Shown here: positions 53,484 through 62,293 of the stretch, one piece after another | Layout: every line of letters begins with the position of its first letter | Numbering within the stretch: position 1 is the first letter of the stretch | Origin: Cyanobacteria bacterium FACHB-DQ100 | GTDB lineage: Bacteria > Cyanobacteriota > Cyanobacteriia > Leptolyngbyales > Leptolyngbyaceae | Assembly (NCBI GenBank): GCA_014695195.1 | Contig: JACJNW010000028.1 | Span: 682,001-746,000, forward strand | Length of the DNA: 64,000 nt | Direction: 5' to 3' | Position numbers and translations under genes: made by a program | Notes under the pieces: model-generated | Databases searched by the model: none | What the model saw: only the letters and a program-made list of their open reading frames with translations | What the model was told of the DNA's origin: nothing

Positions 53484-54787
53484 CGACGCTTTCCCAAATC
53501 GCTCAATCTCAAGGGATTCGCTACTTTCTGATTTCGTTTACGGATTTGTTTGGGGTGGCGCGATCGAAGCTCGTTCCGACTGAAAGCATTGATCAAATGG
53601 CAATCAGCGGAGCCGGATTTGCAGGCTTTGCCGCTTGGTTAGACATGACTCCCGCAGATCCAGATATTTTAGCCATTCCCGATCCATCCAGCTTAATTCA
53701 ACTGCCTTGGCAACCCGAAGTGGCTTGGTTAGCTGCGGATTTGCACACCATTACCGGAGAGCCTTTAGAGCAAGCGCCGCGTGTTGTTTTAAAGCGAGTT
53801 CTACAACAGGCACAAGACCTCGGATACCGAGTGCGAACGGGCGTAGAATGCGAGTATTTCTTGCTCAGTCCAGAGGGTGAACAGATTGCAGATGGGCGCG
53901 ATCGCCAAAGCAAGCCTTGTTACGATCAACAGTCTTTAATGCGTCAATATGAGGTCATTCGCGAAATCTGCGATGCGATGTTAGGACTCGGATGGGGCGC
54001 ATATCAGAATGATCACGAAGACGGAAACGGGCAGTTCGAGATGAACTGGATGTATGCGGATGCGTTAGTGACGGCAGATCGACAAGCGTTCTTCAAATAC
54101 ATGGTCAAATCGATCGCAGAAAAGCATGGACTCCGAGCCACTTTCATGCCAAAACCGTTCGCCCATCTTACCGGGAATGGTTGCCACACCCATGTTTCAC
54201 TCTGGGACAATGCCGGACAGGAAAATCTCTTCTACGACCCGCAAGGCGAGTTAGGACTGTCCCAACTCGGTTATCAATTCATCGCGGGTGTGCTGCATTC
54301 GGCTGAAGCCCTCTGCGCCATCACGAATCCAACCGTCAACTCTTACAAACGCATTAATGCACCTGTCACACTCTCCGGTGCAACTTGGTCTCCGAACACA
54401 GCGAGCTACAGTGGCAACAATCGCACACATACGATTCGCATTCCCGACGCTGGACGCTTTGAATTCCGTTTAGCCGATGGTGCAGCGAATCCTTATCTAT
54501 TACCAGCCGCATTAATTGCAGCCGGATTAGATGGCATCGTTCAAAAACGTGATCCGGGCGTTAGACGCGATAACAATAGCTATACTGATCCGCTACCCGT
54601 GGGTGAAGCAACACCGTTACCTAAGAATCTACTCGACGCTCTGCGGTGTTTAGCATCGAATGAAATGATTACTCGATCGCTGGGTAAACCATTCGCCACT
54701 GCTTATCTCAAGCTCAAACACCAAGAATGGAATCAATTTACGAGTTGCGTCACGCCTTGGGAACTGGAAAACACTTTAGATTGCTAA
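53480..54787 (+). CDS. glnT: Glutamine synthetase-like protein, GlnT type
   Basis: A 435-residue glutamine synthetase-fold ligase. It has VECEYFLLS (metal glutamates), NDHEDGNGQFEMNWMYADAL, FMPKPFAHLTGNGCHTHVSL and GRFEFRLADGAANPYL boxes. The type III, GlnT-like branch often joins glutamate to amines other than ammonia (such as methylamine or ethanolamine). In this operon it could make or use a gamma-glutamyl amide. Last of the three 4-bp-overlapping genes. Confidence 0.85.
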   Translation: MTTLSQIAQSQGIRYFLISFTDLFGVARSKLVPTESIDQMAISGAGFAGFAAWLDMTPADPDILAIPDPSSLIQLPWQPEVAWLAADLHTITGEPLEQAPRVVLKRVLQQAQDLGYRVRTGVECEYFLLSPEGEQIADGRDRQSKPCYDQQSLMRQYEVIREICDAMLGLGWGAYQNDHEDGNGQFEMNWMYADALVTADRQAFFKYMVKSIAEKHGLRATFMPKPFAHLTGNGCHTHVSLWDNAGQENLFYDPQGELGLSQLGYQFIAGVLHSAEALCAITNPTVNSYKRINAPVTLSGATWSPNTASYSGNNRTHTIRIPDAGRFEFRLADGAANPYLLPAALIAAGLDGIVQKRDPGVRRDNNSYTDPLPVGEATPLPKNLLDALRCLASNEMITRSLGKPFATAYLKLKHQEWNQFTSCVTPWELENTLDC

Positions 54788-54822
54788 TTGCATTGATTGG
54801 GGCCAGCTTTTATCTGACCCTT

Positions 54823-55812
54823 TTATGTTTGCATCGAAATCAGCGTCTTCAAATCTTCAATCAGGCTGGTGAAAAATCTTGCTGCATCGACTTCGGTGGC
54901 AACCCAAGCATTTGCAGGTTGCTTTGCAAGATTACGATCGTCGATCAATGTTTGTCCTCGTGTCCATTCTCCCCGCGTTTCGATCTGCACTCTTGCCCGT
55001 TTCCACATCATTGTTTCTGGGTAAAACAAGTACCCTAGAGTTGCCGCATCATGCACAAGAAACCCTGAGATTCCATTTGTTTCTCGATACTCTAAGGCAG
55101 TACCAATCATGAACTCACAAAGACTGATCAAAAATTGTGCTAATTCACTGTGTGGATTGCTTTGAACGATCGACTGTGCCACTTCTCTCGTAAAGATCAG
55201 TCGTCGCGTAATATCGAGCGGAGTGATCACCAAATCACAACGACTATTCAGCACAATCTCTGCTGCTTCTGGATCAAACCAGACATTAAATTCTGCATGA
55301 GAAGTAATGTTGCCGGGACAGCTAAATGCACCGCCCATGATGATAATTTCCTTTGCTTTTCTGAGAACACCGGAGGCTTTTTTCTCTGCGGCTGCGAGAT
55401 TTGTGAGTGGCGCGATCGCGACGATCGTAATTTCCCCAGGCATCGCATTCAATCGATCAATTAGAAGATCATCAGAGTGCCGAGCCATTTCATAGCTGTG
55501 AATCGCATCGGGAAGTTGCGAGGATAAATTACCCATGCCATCGTTACCGTGAATGTGTGAAGCATCATTGGGGGAATGAGCGATCGTAACTCCCCGCCCC
55601 ACTTCCACCTCTGCCAATCCCCCTAAGCCTAGAATTCGACTTGCACTAGAAAATGTCTTTTCAGTCGAGACATTGCCGCCTGCAGTCGTGACCGCAATCA
55701 ATTCTGCTAAACCTTGTTTCGCGAAACTTTGCAGCCAAAGCAGCACAAAAATATCATCGCCACCCGGATCGGTATCGAGAATGATTTTGGGAATGTTTGA
55801 AGATACGGGCAT
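54823..55812 (-). CDS. Nucleoside hydrolase (IunH family)
   Basis: A 329-residue inosine-uridine preferring nucleoside hydrolase. LDTDPGGDD is the calcium and ribose motif; GRGVTIAH, GNDGMGNL and HAEFNVWFDPEAAEIV are family boxes. It cleaves N-glycosidic bonds of nucleosides in the cytoplasm; the exact base is unclear. It converges with the GlnT operon 35 bp away, perhaps by chance. Confidence 0.9.
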   Translation of the reverse strand: MPVSSNIPKIILDTDPGGDDIFVLLWLQSFAKQGLAELIAVTTAGGNVSTEKTFSSASRILGLGGLAEVEVGRGVTIAHSPNDASHIHGNDGMGNLSSQLPDAIHSYEMARHSDDLLIDRLNAMPGEITIVAIAPLTNLAAAEKKASGVLRKAKEIIIMGGAFSCPGNITSHAEFNVWFDPEAAEIVLNSRCDLVITPLDITRRLIFTREVAQSIVQSNPHSELAQFLISLCEFMIGTALEYRETNGISGFLVHDAATLGYLFYPETMMWKRARVQIETRGEWTRGQTLIDDRNLAKQPANAWVATEVDAARFFTSLIEDLKTLISMQT

Positions 55813-56075
55813 GATGATTGAACTCGATGATCACCTGAATTCTACTGTTAGCCTGCGAATTAGGGATTGGAATGGGTTTGCTCTATAGTTAGTGCAACTC
55901 GATACGATCGAGGGGGGCGACGTTAAGATTCAGTCTCTAAGTGAATTGGAATCGATCAATTAAGCACTACACCCGCTCATCCGAATGTTAAGAATCTTGA
56001 GAAACCTCAGATCCGTGTCACCCTTCACAGGTACATTCACAAATGGAATCATCTAACGAATAGGAAACTTTTCTT

Positions 56076-56204
56076 ATGACAGGTTCATACGCAGCTTCAT
56101 ATCTGCCCTGGATTCTCATTCCCGTCGTGACCTGGTTAGTTCCCACGGTCGTCTTCGGTTTGTTGTTCTTGTACATCGAGCGCGAAGATCCAAGCGGCAT
56201 CTAG
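56076..56204 (+). CDS. psaI: Photosystem I subunit VIII
   Basis: A 42-residue photosystem I subunit. [18 protein letters not shown] opens it, with one membrane helix and the end [12 protein letters not shown]. It sits at the PsaL edge of the trimer. It faces the psbEFLJ operon across a shared terminator hairpin. The start ATG follows an AGGAAAC site. Confidence 0.95.
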   Translation: MTGSYAASYLPWILIPVVTWLVPTVVFGLLFLYIEREDPSGI

Positions 56205-56231
56205 CCTCTAGTTCCAAACGCATTAGCATAC

Positions 56232-56266
56232 AAAAGCCGTCCAACATAACCCATTGGACGGCTTTT
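56232..56266. terminator. Bidirectional terminator between psaI and psbJ
   Basis: AAAAGCCGTCCAA (56232-56244) pairs perfectly with TTGGACGGCTTTT (56254-56266), with T tracts on both strands. It can end both converging transcripts. Confidence 0.9.
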
Positions 56267-56289
56267 CCTATTTGAACGGTTCGATCTGC

Positions 56290-56409
56290 TTATAGCGACG
56301 AACCAATGCTGGTATAGGAACCGTAAAAGAACAGTCCCAAAACACCGATTGCACCCAAGCCTGCAACCGTTGCCACAAGCCACAAGGGAATTCTTCCACC
56401 AGTTTGCAC
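56290..56409 (-). CDS. psbJ: Photosystem II protein J
   Basis: A 39-residue photosystem II subunit starting at GTG (56409), preceded by AGGATAAG. It reads [14 protein letters not shown], a helix, then [13 protein letters not shown], as in the family. It is the last gene of psbEFLJ and helps electron flow from QA to the plastoquinone pool. Confidence 0.93.
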   Translation of the reverse strand: MQTGGRIPLWLVATVAGLGAIGVLGLFFYGSYTSIGSSL

Positions 56410-56444
56410 AGTCTTATCCTCCTAACTCAAATGAAACAGAGTAT

Positions 56445-56573
56445 CTAGTTGAAGAAATAGCTAGAGAACAAAATCCCCAGCGTGAAAATTAGCAAAAGAC
56501 CCAAATAAAGCGAAGTCCGATTCAGCTCAACGGGCTGCTTGTTTGGGTTTGGAGAACCTTTAATTCCTGCCAC
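56445..56573 (-). CDS. psbL: Photosystem II protein L
   Basis: A 42-residue subunit beginning with GTG at 56573. It contains [20 protein letters not shown] and ends ILFSSYFFN, the usual membrane helix. It is three or so residues longer at the N-terminus than common PsbL. It lies 11 bp after psbF. No ATG exists in frame nearby, so GTG is the start. Confidence 0.93.
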   Translation of the reverse strand: MAGIKGSPNPNKQPVELNRTSLYLGLLLIFTLGILFSSYFFN

Positions 56574-56584
56574 AGTTCAAGCTC

Positions 56585-56719
56585 CTATCGTTGAATAAAT
56601 TGCATTGAAGCGATCGCGCCAATGAAGAAGATCGCTGGAACTGCCAAAGTATGCACTGCTAACCAGCGAACGGTAAAAATCGGATATGAAATCGGTTCGT
56701 TCGGAGTGTTGCTTGTCAT
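56585..56719 (-). CDS. psbF: Cytochrome b559 beta subunit
   Basis: A 44-residue single-helix protein. [16 protein letters not shown] carries the histidine (VHTL) that binds the haem shared with PsbE. ATG start at 56719. Gene order psbE-psbF-psbL-psbJ is fully conserved here, so this is a core photosystem II operon. Confidence 0.95.
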   Translation of the reverse strand: MTSNTPNEPISYPIFTVRWLAVHTLAVPAIFFIGAIASMQFIQR

Positions 56720-56746
56720 TGTTTTATAACCTCGTAGAACTAAAAA

Positions 56747-57007
56747 CTACTTGCCAACTTGCGAGGCAAACTTATCAACCTGCTGCTTTGCTTCGGAGCG
56801 GTTGCTGACGATCGGCAACTGCTCTTGACGGGCAGTGGGATAGTATTCATTCGGGCGAGGCGTACCAAAAACGTCGTATGCCAAACCTGTGCTGACGAAC
56901 AACCAACCTGCAATAAACAATGCAGGAATCGTGATGCTGTGAATCACCCAATAGCGAATGCTTGTAATAATGTCCCCAAACGGACGCTCACCAGTAGTAC
57001 CTGCCAT
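56747..57007 (-). CDS. psbE: Cytochrome b559 alpha subunit
   Basis: An 86-residue subunit with [20 protein letters not shown] holding the haem histidine, then [12 protein letters not shown] and a short polar tail. First gene of the operon, following ycf48 on the same strand after 106 bp. Confidence 0.95.
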   Translation of the reverse strand: MAGTTGERPFGDIITSIRYWVIHSITIPALFIAGWLFVSTGLAYDVFGTPRPNEYYPTARQEQLPIVSNRSEAKQQVDKFASQVGK

Positions 57008-57113
57008 GTATTAGCTCTCTCCAGAAGTCAACGAACAAAAGCCTTATCTGTATCATACGGGACGGGAGATACCCTCACAAGGGAATCTGTGAAATTGATC
57101 CCCTGATCCTCAG

Positions 57114-58121
57114 TTATGCAGTTTGCGGAGTGGATTCATACTTCAATAAAGTCCCGCGCTGACCCATGATGAATCCTGTGTTTGAGTCGAAGAAAATAAC
57201 TCTGTAAAGGTTTGCGGGAATGTTTTCAACATCGCGATCCTTTTGCCAAGTTTTACCGCCATCAAAGCTTGCTAAGAGATTGCCACTTCCGCCGACAACC
57301 CAGAGTTCTTCGGGAGTGCGATATCCCAAATCTAACAGCCCCCAACTGGTCGAGAATTCAGGATTTTGAGCTTCTAGCCAATCTTCTGGATTGTCTGAAG
57401 CAGTGAATTGAATTTGTCCACCTCTAGCTAACATCCACAAATGACCGTCAGGAGCAAAGCCCATGTTCTGTAGCTTGCGTGAACTGTTACGGTTGTAAGG
57501 TTGCCAAATATCTTGACCGGGCTTCCAGGTCGAGAAGAAGTTACCTGTTGAAGAAACAGCGAGGTACTTGCCATCGGGAGTGCGATCGATACTCCGCATC
57601 ACCCCAAACGCCTCGGAAACAAGCGCTTTCCAGTTCTTCCCCCCATCGGTGGTGCGATAAATTGCACCCACATCGGTAGTCATCTCAGCACTGTCCTTAC
57701 CCAGTGCAACAATCTTCTCCGGAGATCCGGGAAGCTTACTACTCAGTGGCAGACGTGACCACGATTTACCGGCATCGCTAGTATGCAGCAAAATCGAAGG
57801 CTGACCGGCAATCCAACCATCGTTTCCTGAGAAATGAACTGAAGTGAGGCGATATTTTTGTTCACCCAGTTCTAAAACCTTCTGCTTCCAGATTTTACCG
57901 CCGTTTGTCGTTTCAAGCAGCGCTGAATTCGTACCCACCATCCAGCCATGCTGCTTGTCACCCGTGAACCCAATATCGAGCATATTCTCCTCGATCGGCA
58001 GCGGCACCACTTGCCACGGATTATTTACAACGGCGGGTAAAAACCCTTTACAGCCAGTCGCCAGGAAGACAACCGCTAACAAAATTACAAACTGTTTCCA
58101 GGCTCTCAAAATCCGATACAT
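57114..58121 (-). CDS. ycf48: Photosystem II assembly factor Ycf48
   Basis: A 335-residue beta-propeller protein with a lipoprotein signal (LAVVFLATGC). Repeated units such as GWMVGTNSALLETTNGGKIW and IYRTTDGGKNWKAL are the propeller blades. It works in early D1 assembly in photosystem II. It lies between rubA and psbE, an order conserved in oxygenic phototrophs. Confidence 0.95.
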   Translation of the reverse strand: MYRILRAWKQFVILLAVVFLATGCKGFLPAVVNNPWQVVPLPIEENMLDIGFTGDKQHGWMVGTNSALLETTNGGKIWKQKVLELGEQKYRLTSVHFSGNDGWIAGQPSILLHTSDAGKSWSRLPLSSKLPGSPEKIVALGKDSAEMTTDVGAIYRTTDGGKNWKALVSEAFGVMRSIDRTPDGKYLAVSSTGNFFSTWKPGQDIWQPYNRNSSRKLQNMGFAPDGHLWMLARGGQIQFTASDNPEDWLEAQNPEFSTSWGLLDLGYRTPEELWVVGGSGNLLASFDGGKTWQKDRDVENIPANLYRVIFFDSNTGFIMGQRGTLLKYESTPQTA

Positions 58122-58161
58122 CGCACTTGATCTCAGTGAATAAAGGGTTCAATCCGTTGCA

Positions 58162-58539
58162 CTACTGCAACCCGTAAAGACTTAGAAAGAAAATAAATGC
58201 CAGAATCAGTCCGCCAAAGATGAGGAGGTTCTTTTGCCCTGGCGTTAAGGTGTTGACCCCCAACCCGTAGCTTAGATTCTGCTTGAATCCAGAAGGTGCA
58301 TTCAGCGGCCCCACATTCTGAAAGCGCTTTTTCGGCACACCGCAAACTGGGCATTTCCAAGTCGACGGCAAATCCTCAAACGCCACGCCAGGGGGGATAT
58401 CGTTGCGATCGTCGCCCTTTGTTGGCTCGTAGGTGTAGCCACAGGCTGCACACTCATGTCGATCGAGGTCTCTCGGATCGATAGGCTTAACTTCAGGCTC
58501 TAGCGCGTTTTCTTTCGGATCAGCAGCTTCGGTACTCAT
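58162..58539 (-). CDS. rubA: Membrane-anchored rubredoxin RubA
   Basis: A 125-residue rubredoxin. The two iron-binding pairs are CAACGYTYEP and CPVCGVPKKRF; a C-terminal helix (LLIFGGLILAFIFFLSLY) anchors it. It is needed for photosystem II or I assembly. It begins the rubA-ycf48-psbEFLJ cluster, with a 40-bp gap to ycf48. Confidence 0.95.
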   Translation of the reverse strand: MSTEAADPKENALEPEVKPIDPRDLDRHECAACGYTYEPTKGDDRNDIPPGVAFEDLPSTWKCPVCGVPKKRFQNVGPLNAPSGFKQNLSYGLGVNTLTPGQKNLLIFGGLILAFIFFLSLYGLQ

Positions 58540-58840
58540 GGCAAAACGTCAGGGAGTGACCCAAACCTTAAAGTGTTCGTTAATTATTATGACATTATTG
58601 CGATCTCCTCAAACATCGATCGTCTAAAGCGAAAATGTTTGGCGATCGTCATATACTCTTTCTAGAAATGACTCAGCTTCGATAGATTTCTCTTGATGAC
58701 TTCGATTCAGAAGCGATCGCATCAGAGTCCTTGATTTGGGCGCGGTTTCAGCGCACGATGATATGTTGCGGCACACTATAATTAAAGTGTAAAGCGACGT
58801 AAACCAGTCCACTTTGTAGAACGAGAGGCGGCGAATACCT
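58540..58840. promoter_or_regulatory. Divergent control region before ndhC
   Basis: Non-coding. A TATAAT at 58777-58782 could be the -10 box for ndhC, about 58 bp before its start; no clear -35 is seen. The other side must hold the rubA promoter. Confidence 0.4.
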
Positions 58841-59203
58841 GTGTATGTCCTAAGCGGCTATGAATATCTATTAGGCTTCCTGCTGATTTGCAGTTTAGTT
58901 CCGGTTCTGGCTCTTCTGGCTTCTAAGCTAGTTCGCCCTAGCCGTCGAGGTCCCGAGCGTCGTACCACTTACGAGTCAGGGATGGAACCGATCGGGGGTG
59001 CATGGATTCAATTCAATATCCGTTACTATATGTTCGCTTTGGTCTTCGTGATCTTCGACGTAGAAACGGTGTTTCTGTACCCTTGGGCAGTCGCTTTCAA
59101 TCGCCTCGGATTGCTGGCGTTTATTGAAGCCCTGATCTTTATTGCGATTCTAGTTGTCGGTCTGGTCTACGCTTGGCGGAAAGGAGCATTGGAATGGTCA
59201 TGA
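58841..59203 (+). CDS. ndhC: NDH-1 subunit NdhC
   Basis: A 120-residue three-helix subunit of the photosynthetic NDH-1 complex. [20 protein letters not shown] and [16 protein letters not shown] are the family blocks. The start is GTG. It overlaps ndhK, with its TGA inside the ndhK start region. It forms the membrane base of the complex. Confidence 0.95.
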   Translation: MYVLSGYEYLLGFLLICSLVPVLALLASKLVRPSRRGPERRTTYESGMEPIGGAWIQFNIRYYMFALVFVIFDVETVFLYPWAVAFNRLGLLAFIEALIFIAILVVGLVYAWRKGALEWS

Positions 59204-59922
59204 ATCCTGAAGCACCTGCTGTTAACAGTGGGTCACTTATCAATCCCATCGAGCGTCCAGGTGTGACGCAAGAATTATCCGAAAACGTCATTTTGACGAC
59301 GGTAGACGATTTGTACAACTGGGCTAAATTATCGAGCTTGTGGCCGCTTCTGTTTGGAACGGCTTGCTGCTTTATCGAGTTTGCCGCATTGATTGGTTCT
59401 CGATTCGACTTCGATCGCTTTGGTCTGGTGCCCCGATCAAGCCCTCGCCAAGCGGATCTGATCATTACGGCAGGCACAATCACGATGAAGATGGCTCCGG
59501 CTTTGGTGCGTCTCTATGAGCAAATGCCCGAACCGAAATACGTGATCGCAATGGGTGCTTGCACGATTACAGGCGGAATGTTCAGCGCTGACTCTACGAC
59601 TGCGGTTCGAGGCGTGGACAAGCTAATCCCAGTAGATATCTATTTGCCGGGATGCCCTCCACGGCCGGAAGCGATCGTGGATGCGATCATTAAACTCCGC
59701 AAGAAAATTTCAAACGAGTCGATTCAAGAACGGGGTGAACTGCGGCAAACGCACCGCTACTACAGCACGACTCACAACATGCATGCTGCACCGCTCGTTC
59801 ACGATGGTAAATACCTGCAAGCGGATACCCGTATTTCACCGCCACGTGAGTTGGCAGAAGCGCTGGGTCTAGAAGTGCCTGCGGTATTAGAAGCAGAAAA
59901 GGAGAAGAGCGATCGTGGCTGA
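59194..59922 (+). CDS. ndhK: NDH-1 subunit NdhK, [4Fe-4S]
   Basis: A 242-residue subunit that holds the N2-type iron-sulfur cluster. [23 protein letters not shown] and [10 protein letters not shown] carry the four cysteines. An AAGGAG site before the ATG at 59194 sets the start; the longer frame is from 59173. Downstream of ndhC and translated with it. Confidence 0.95.
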   Translation: MVMNPEAPAVNSGSLINPIERPGVTQELSENVILTTVDDLYNWAKLSSLWPLLFGTACCFIEFAALIGSRFDFDRFGLVPRSSPRQADLIITAGTITMKMAPALVRLYEQMPEPKYVIAMGACTITGGMFSADSTTAVRGVDKLIPVDIYLPGCPPRPEAIVDAIIKLRKKISNESIQERGELRQTHRYYSTTHNMHAAPLVHDGKYLQADTRISPPRELAEALGLEVPAVLEAEKEKSDRG

Positions 59923-60430
59923 AGAAAAACAAGCGACTGAAACAACGATCGTTGAAGCTGGCAAAACTTCAAAGTGGCTGACTCAGAACGGCTTTGATCA
60001 TGAGTTCATGGGACTCGATGCCAGTGGCGTTGAAATGATTAAAGTTGAACCGGAATTGCTGATTCCGTTTTGTACCGCGCTGTATGCGAGTGGCTTTAAC
60101 TGCCTTCAGTGTCAGGGTGGATACGATTTGGGTCCTGGCGATCAGTTAGTGAGTTTTTACCACCTGATTAAACTAACGGACAACGCCGATCGACCGGATG
60201 AGGTTCGGTTGAAAGTGTACTTGCCGCGTGAAGATCCGAGAGTGCCGTCTGTGTTCTGGATTTGGAAAGGTGCAGACTGGCAGGAGCGAGAAACGTTTGA
60301 TATGTACGGGATTGTCTTTGAAGGACACCCAAACTTGAAACGCTTGCTGATGCCGGAAGACTGGGTAGGCTATCCACTACGGAAAGATTACATCTCCCAC
60401 GACTTCTACGAACTGCAAGACGCTTACTAA
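59915..60430 (+). CDS. ndhJ: NDH-1 subunit NdhJ
   Basis: A 171-residue peripheral-arm subunit (30-kDa family). [37 protein letters not shown] and [15 protein letters not shown] are its boxes. GTG start; overlaps ndhK by 8 bp. End of the ndhCKJ operon. Confidence 0.95.
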   Translation: MAEEKQATETTIVEAGKTSKWLTQNGFDHEFMGLDASGVEMIKVEPELLIPFCTALYASGFNCLQCQGGYDLGPGDQLVSFYHLIKLTDNADRPDEVRLKVYLPREDPRVPSVFWIWKGADWQERETFDMYGIVFEGHPNLKRLLMPEDWVGYPLRKDYISHDFYELQDAY

Positions 60431-60451
60431 ATGAAAGCCTTGCTAACGTTG

Positions 60452-60490
60452 AAAGCTCTCCTGCATTGTCAGGGGAGCTTTTCTTTTTTA
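60452..60490 (+). terminator. Terminator of ndhCKJ
   Basis: AAAGCTCTCCTG (60452-60463) pairs with CAGGGGAGCTTT (60470-60481), one mismatch, followed by a T-rich run. Confidence 0.85.
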
Positions 60491-60667
60491 AACACGCTCT
60501 TCAACCTAGTGTTGTAAACATAAAATCCTCGTTAAGGAAATACTGTAACTTCTACGTAAAATCGAATACAAATGTTAGTATTCGCCTCAGTATAAGTTCT
60601 TGCACACTGACATAGATACGGCAGGCTTAACTATTCAATCCCTTACTCGAATACCCCGGTTTTCCTT

Positions 60668-62185
60668 ATGATTGATGCGCTCTCAGAACGAGTGATGCGT
60701 AAGGTTCAATGGACTTTGACTATCGGCTGGCTAATTCTGATTATTTCGCTGTTTTACGATCCGATTTCGGCTCAATTAACCGCTCCTAGCAGCACTTGGA
60801 GTCCACTCCGTATCAATCAAAGCAGCTATCAATGTCCGATCACCAACGAAGAGAAATCCTCAATTGATTGGGGACAGTATTCCCCTGGAACTGCTGATTC
60901 TCGATGTCCGAGCATTCAAAACCGCTGGGTTGTAAATCATGCTTACCCCTTAGGAACACATATCTTCTGGGCAAGCGTATCGCTGGCTGCACCACTGCTG
61001 CTGATTTTCGGGCACAGTGGTTGGAGAAGAATTTGCCCACTCTCGTTTCTCTCTCAGCTTCCCAAAGCGTTAGGGTTGCAGCAAAATCGCAAAATCAAAA
61101 ATGAATCTTGGCTTGGGCGGTACTACTGGGTTTTGCAGTTTGGCATTTTATACCTGGGGCTAACGCTGCGAATTCTTTTAGTCAATTCGTCTCGTCTTGG
61201 ACTTGGCGTGTTTCTTCTGTTCACAATCGCATCGGCAATGCTGATAAATCTGATATTCAAAGGCAAAACCTGGTGCCACTATTTTTGCCCATTTGCACCG
61301 GTTCAGAAGATTTTGACTGGAACTGGTGGACTACTGGAAAAAACGAAGTCTACTCGTAGCTCGATTCCTCAGTCGATGTGCCGAACGATTGACTTACAGC
61401 AGCATGAAGTCAGTGCCTGCGTTGGTTGTAAAACTGCCTGCTCCGATATTGATCTCGAACGCTCCTACTGGTCTGAGTTGTTTAAGCCGGGGCGACGATT
61501 TGCTCAGTACGGCTACGTTGGATTAGTCGCTGGATTTTACGGCTATTACTTTCTGTATTCAGGCGATTGGGACTACTACTTTTCCGGCGTTTGGACGTAT
61601 GAAAGCGACGTGGTTGAGCAGTGGTGGCAGCCTGGACTGTATTTACTAAAGTGGGCTGTTCCGATTCCAAAAGTGATTGCAGCACCACTGGTATTGGCGA
61701 TCGCAACTGTAAGCAGTTATTGTTTAGGTGTTGGATTAGAACAACTCTATCGCCGTTGCCGTCAACAACTGGGGCATTCCATTTCCACAGAAATTGCCCG
61801 TCGTCAGTGCTATAGTGTGGCTTCTTACATTGCATTCAATCTCTTCTACTGGTTCGGTGGCAGATTATCTCTGGAAATACTGCCTGAACCATTGAGCTGG
61901 GGCACTAATATCGGAATCTTGCTTGCAAGTAGTGTATGGCTCGGTCGTGCTTTGTGGTACACAGTGCCCCCTAAGAGCAGTAAGCATGTTTCTGCGATCG
62001 CTAGCAAAACCGGAACTAGCAGAAAATCAAGTTTAGGTATCGTCGTTGCAAGTGTTGTTTCGATATCATCGCTTGCAAGACGATCGAAGCTGAAAGTGCA
62101 TAAACCTGAATCCAGTTTCACTCTGGTAGCGCAACATCAAATTCATGATGTTCGAGTTGCTCAGTTGTTGAGTAGCAAGCGGTAA
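60668..62185 (+). CDS. Membrane iron-sulfur protein, NapH/NosR/CcoG-like
   Basis: A 505-residue protein with about eight membrane helices. WRRICPLSFLSQLP and WCHYFCPFAPVQKI are the paired CP motifs of NapH, NosR and CcoG-type membrane electron carriers. A CVGCKTACSD block resembles half of an iron-sulfur ligand set, with fewer cysteines than a full ferredoxin. It may move electrons across or along the membrane. The polar C-terminus is rich in serine and lysine. It follows ndhCKJ after 237 bp on its own promoter. Confidence 0.75.
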   Translation: MIDALSERVMRKVQWTLTIGWLILIISLFYDPISAQLTAPSSTWSPLRINQSSYQCPITNEEKSSIDWGQYSPGTADSRCPSIQNRWVVNHAYPLGTHIFWASVSLAAPLLLIFGHSGWRRICPLSFLSQLPKALGLQQNRKIKNESWLGRYYWVLQFGILYLGLTLRILLVNSSRLGLGVFLLFTIASAMLINLIFKGKTWCHYFCPFAPVQKILTGTGGLLEKTKSTRSSIPQSMCRTIDLQQHEVSACVGCKTACSDIDLERSYWSELFKPGRRFAQYGYVGLVAGFYGYYFLYSGDWDYYFSGVWTYESDVVEQWWQPGLYLLKWAVPIPKVIAAPLVLAIATVSSYCLGVGLEQLYRRCRQQLGHSISTEIARRQCYSVASYIAFNLFYWFGGRLSLEILPEPLSWGTNIGILLASSVWLGRALWYTVPPKSSKHVSAIASKTGTSRKSSLGIVVASVVSISSLARRSKLKVHKPESSFTLVAQHQIHDVRVAQLLSSKR

Positions 62186-62238
62186 TTAGGGTGCGATCGC
62201 AGCATCAACACATGAGCGATTGCAATACCAAAAGTGAA

Positions 62239-62272
62239 AAGCGGCGGGAAGTTCTAGAACCTCCCGCCGCTT
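62239..62272. terminator. Convergent terminator
   Basis: AAGCGGCGGGA (62239-62249) pairs with TCCCGCCGCTT (62262-62272). It separates the membrane iron-sulfur gene from clpC. Confidence 0.85.
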
Positions 62273-62293
62273 CTGGTTATTGATCGTCAGAAC

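Noticed and set aside
56205-56289. Possible small gene between psaI and psbJ
   Set aside because: The stretch is filled by the convergent terminator hairpin.
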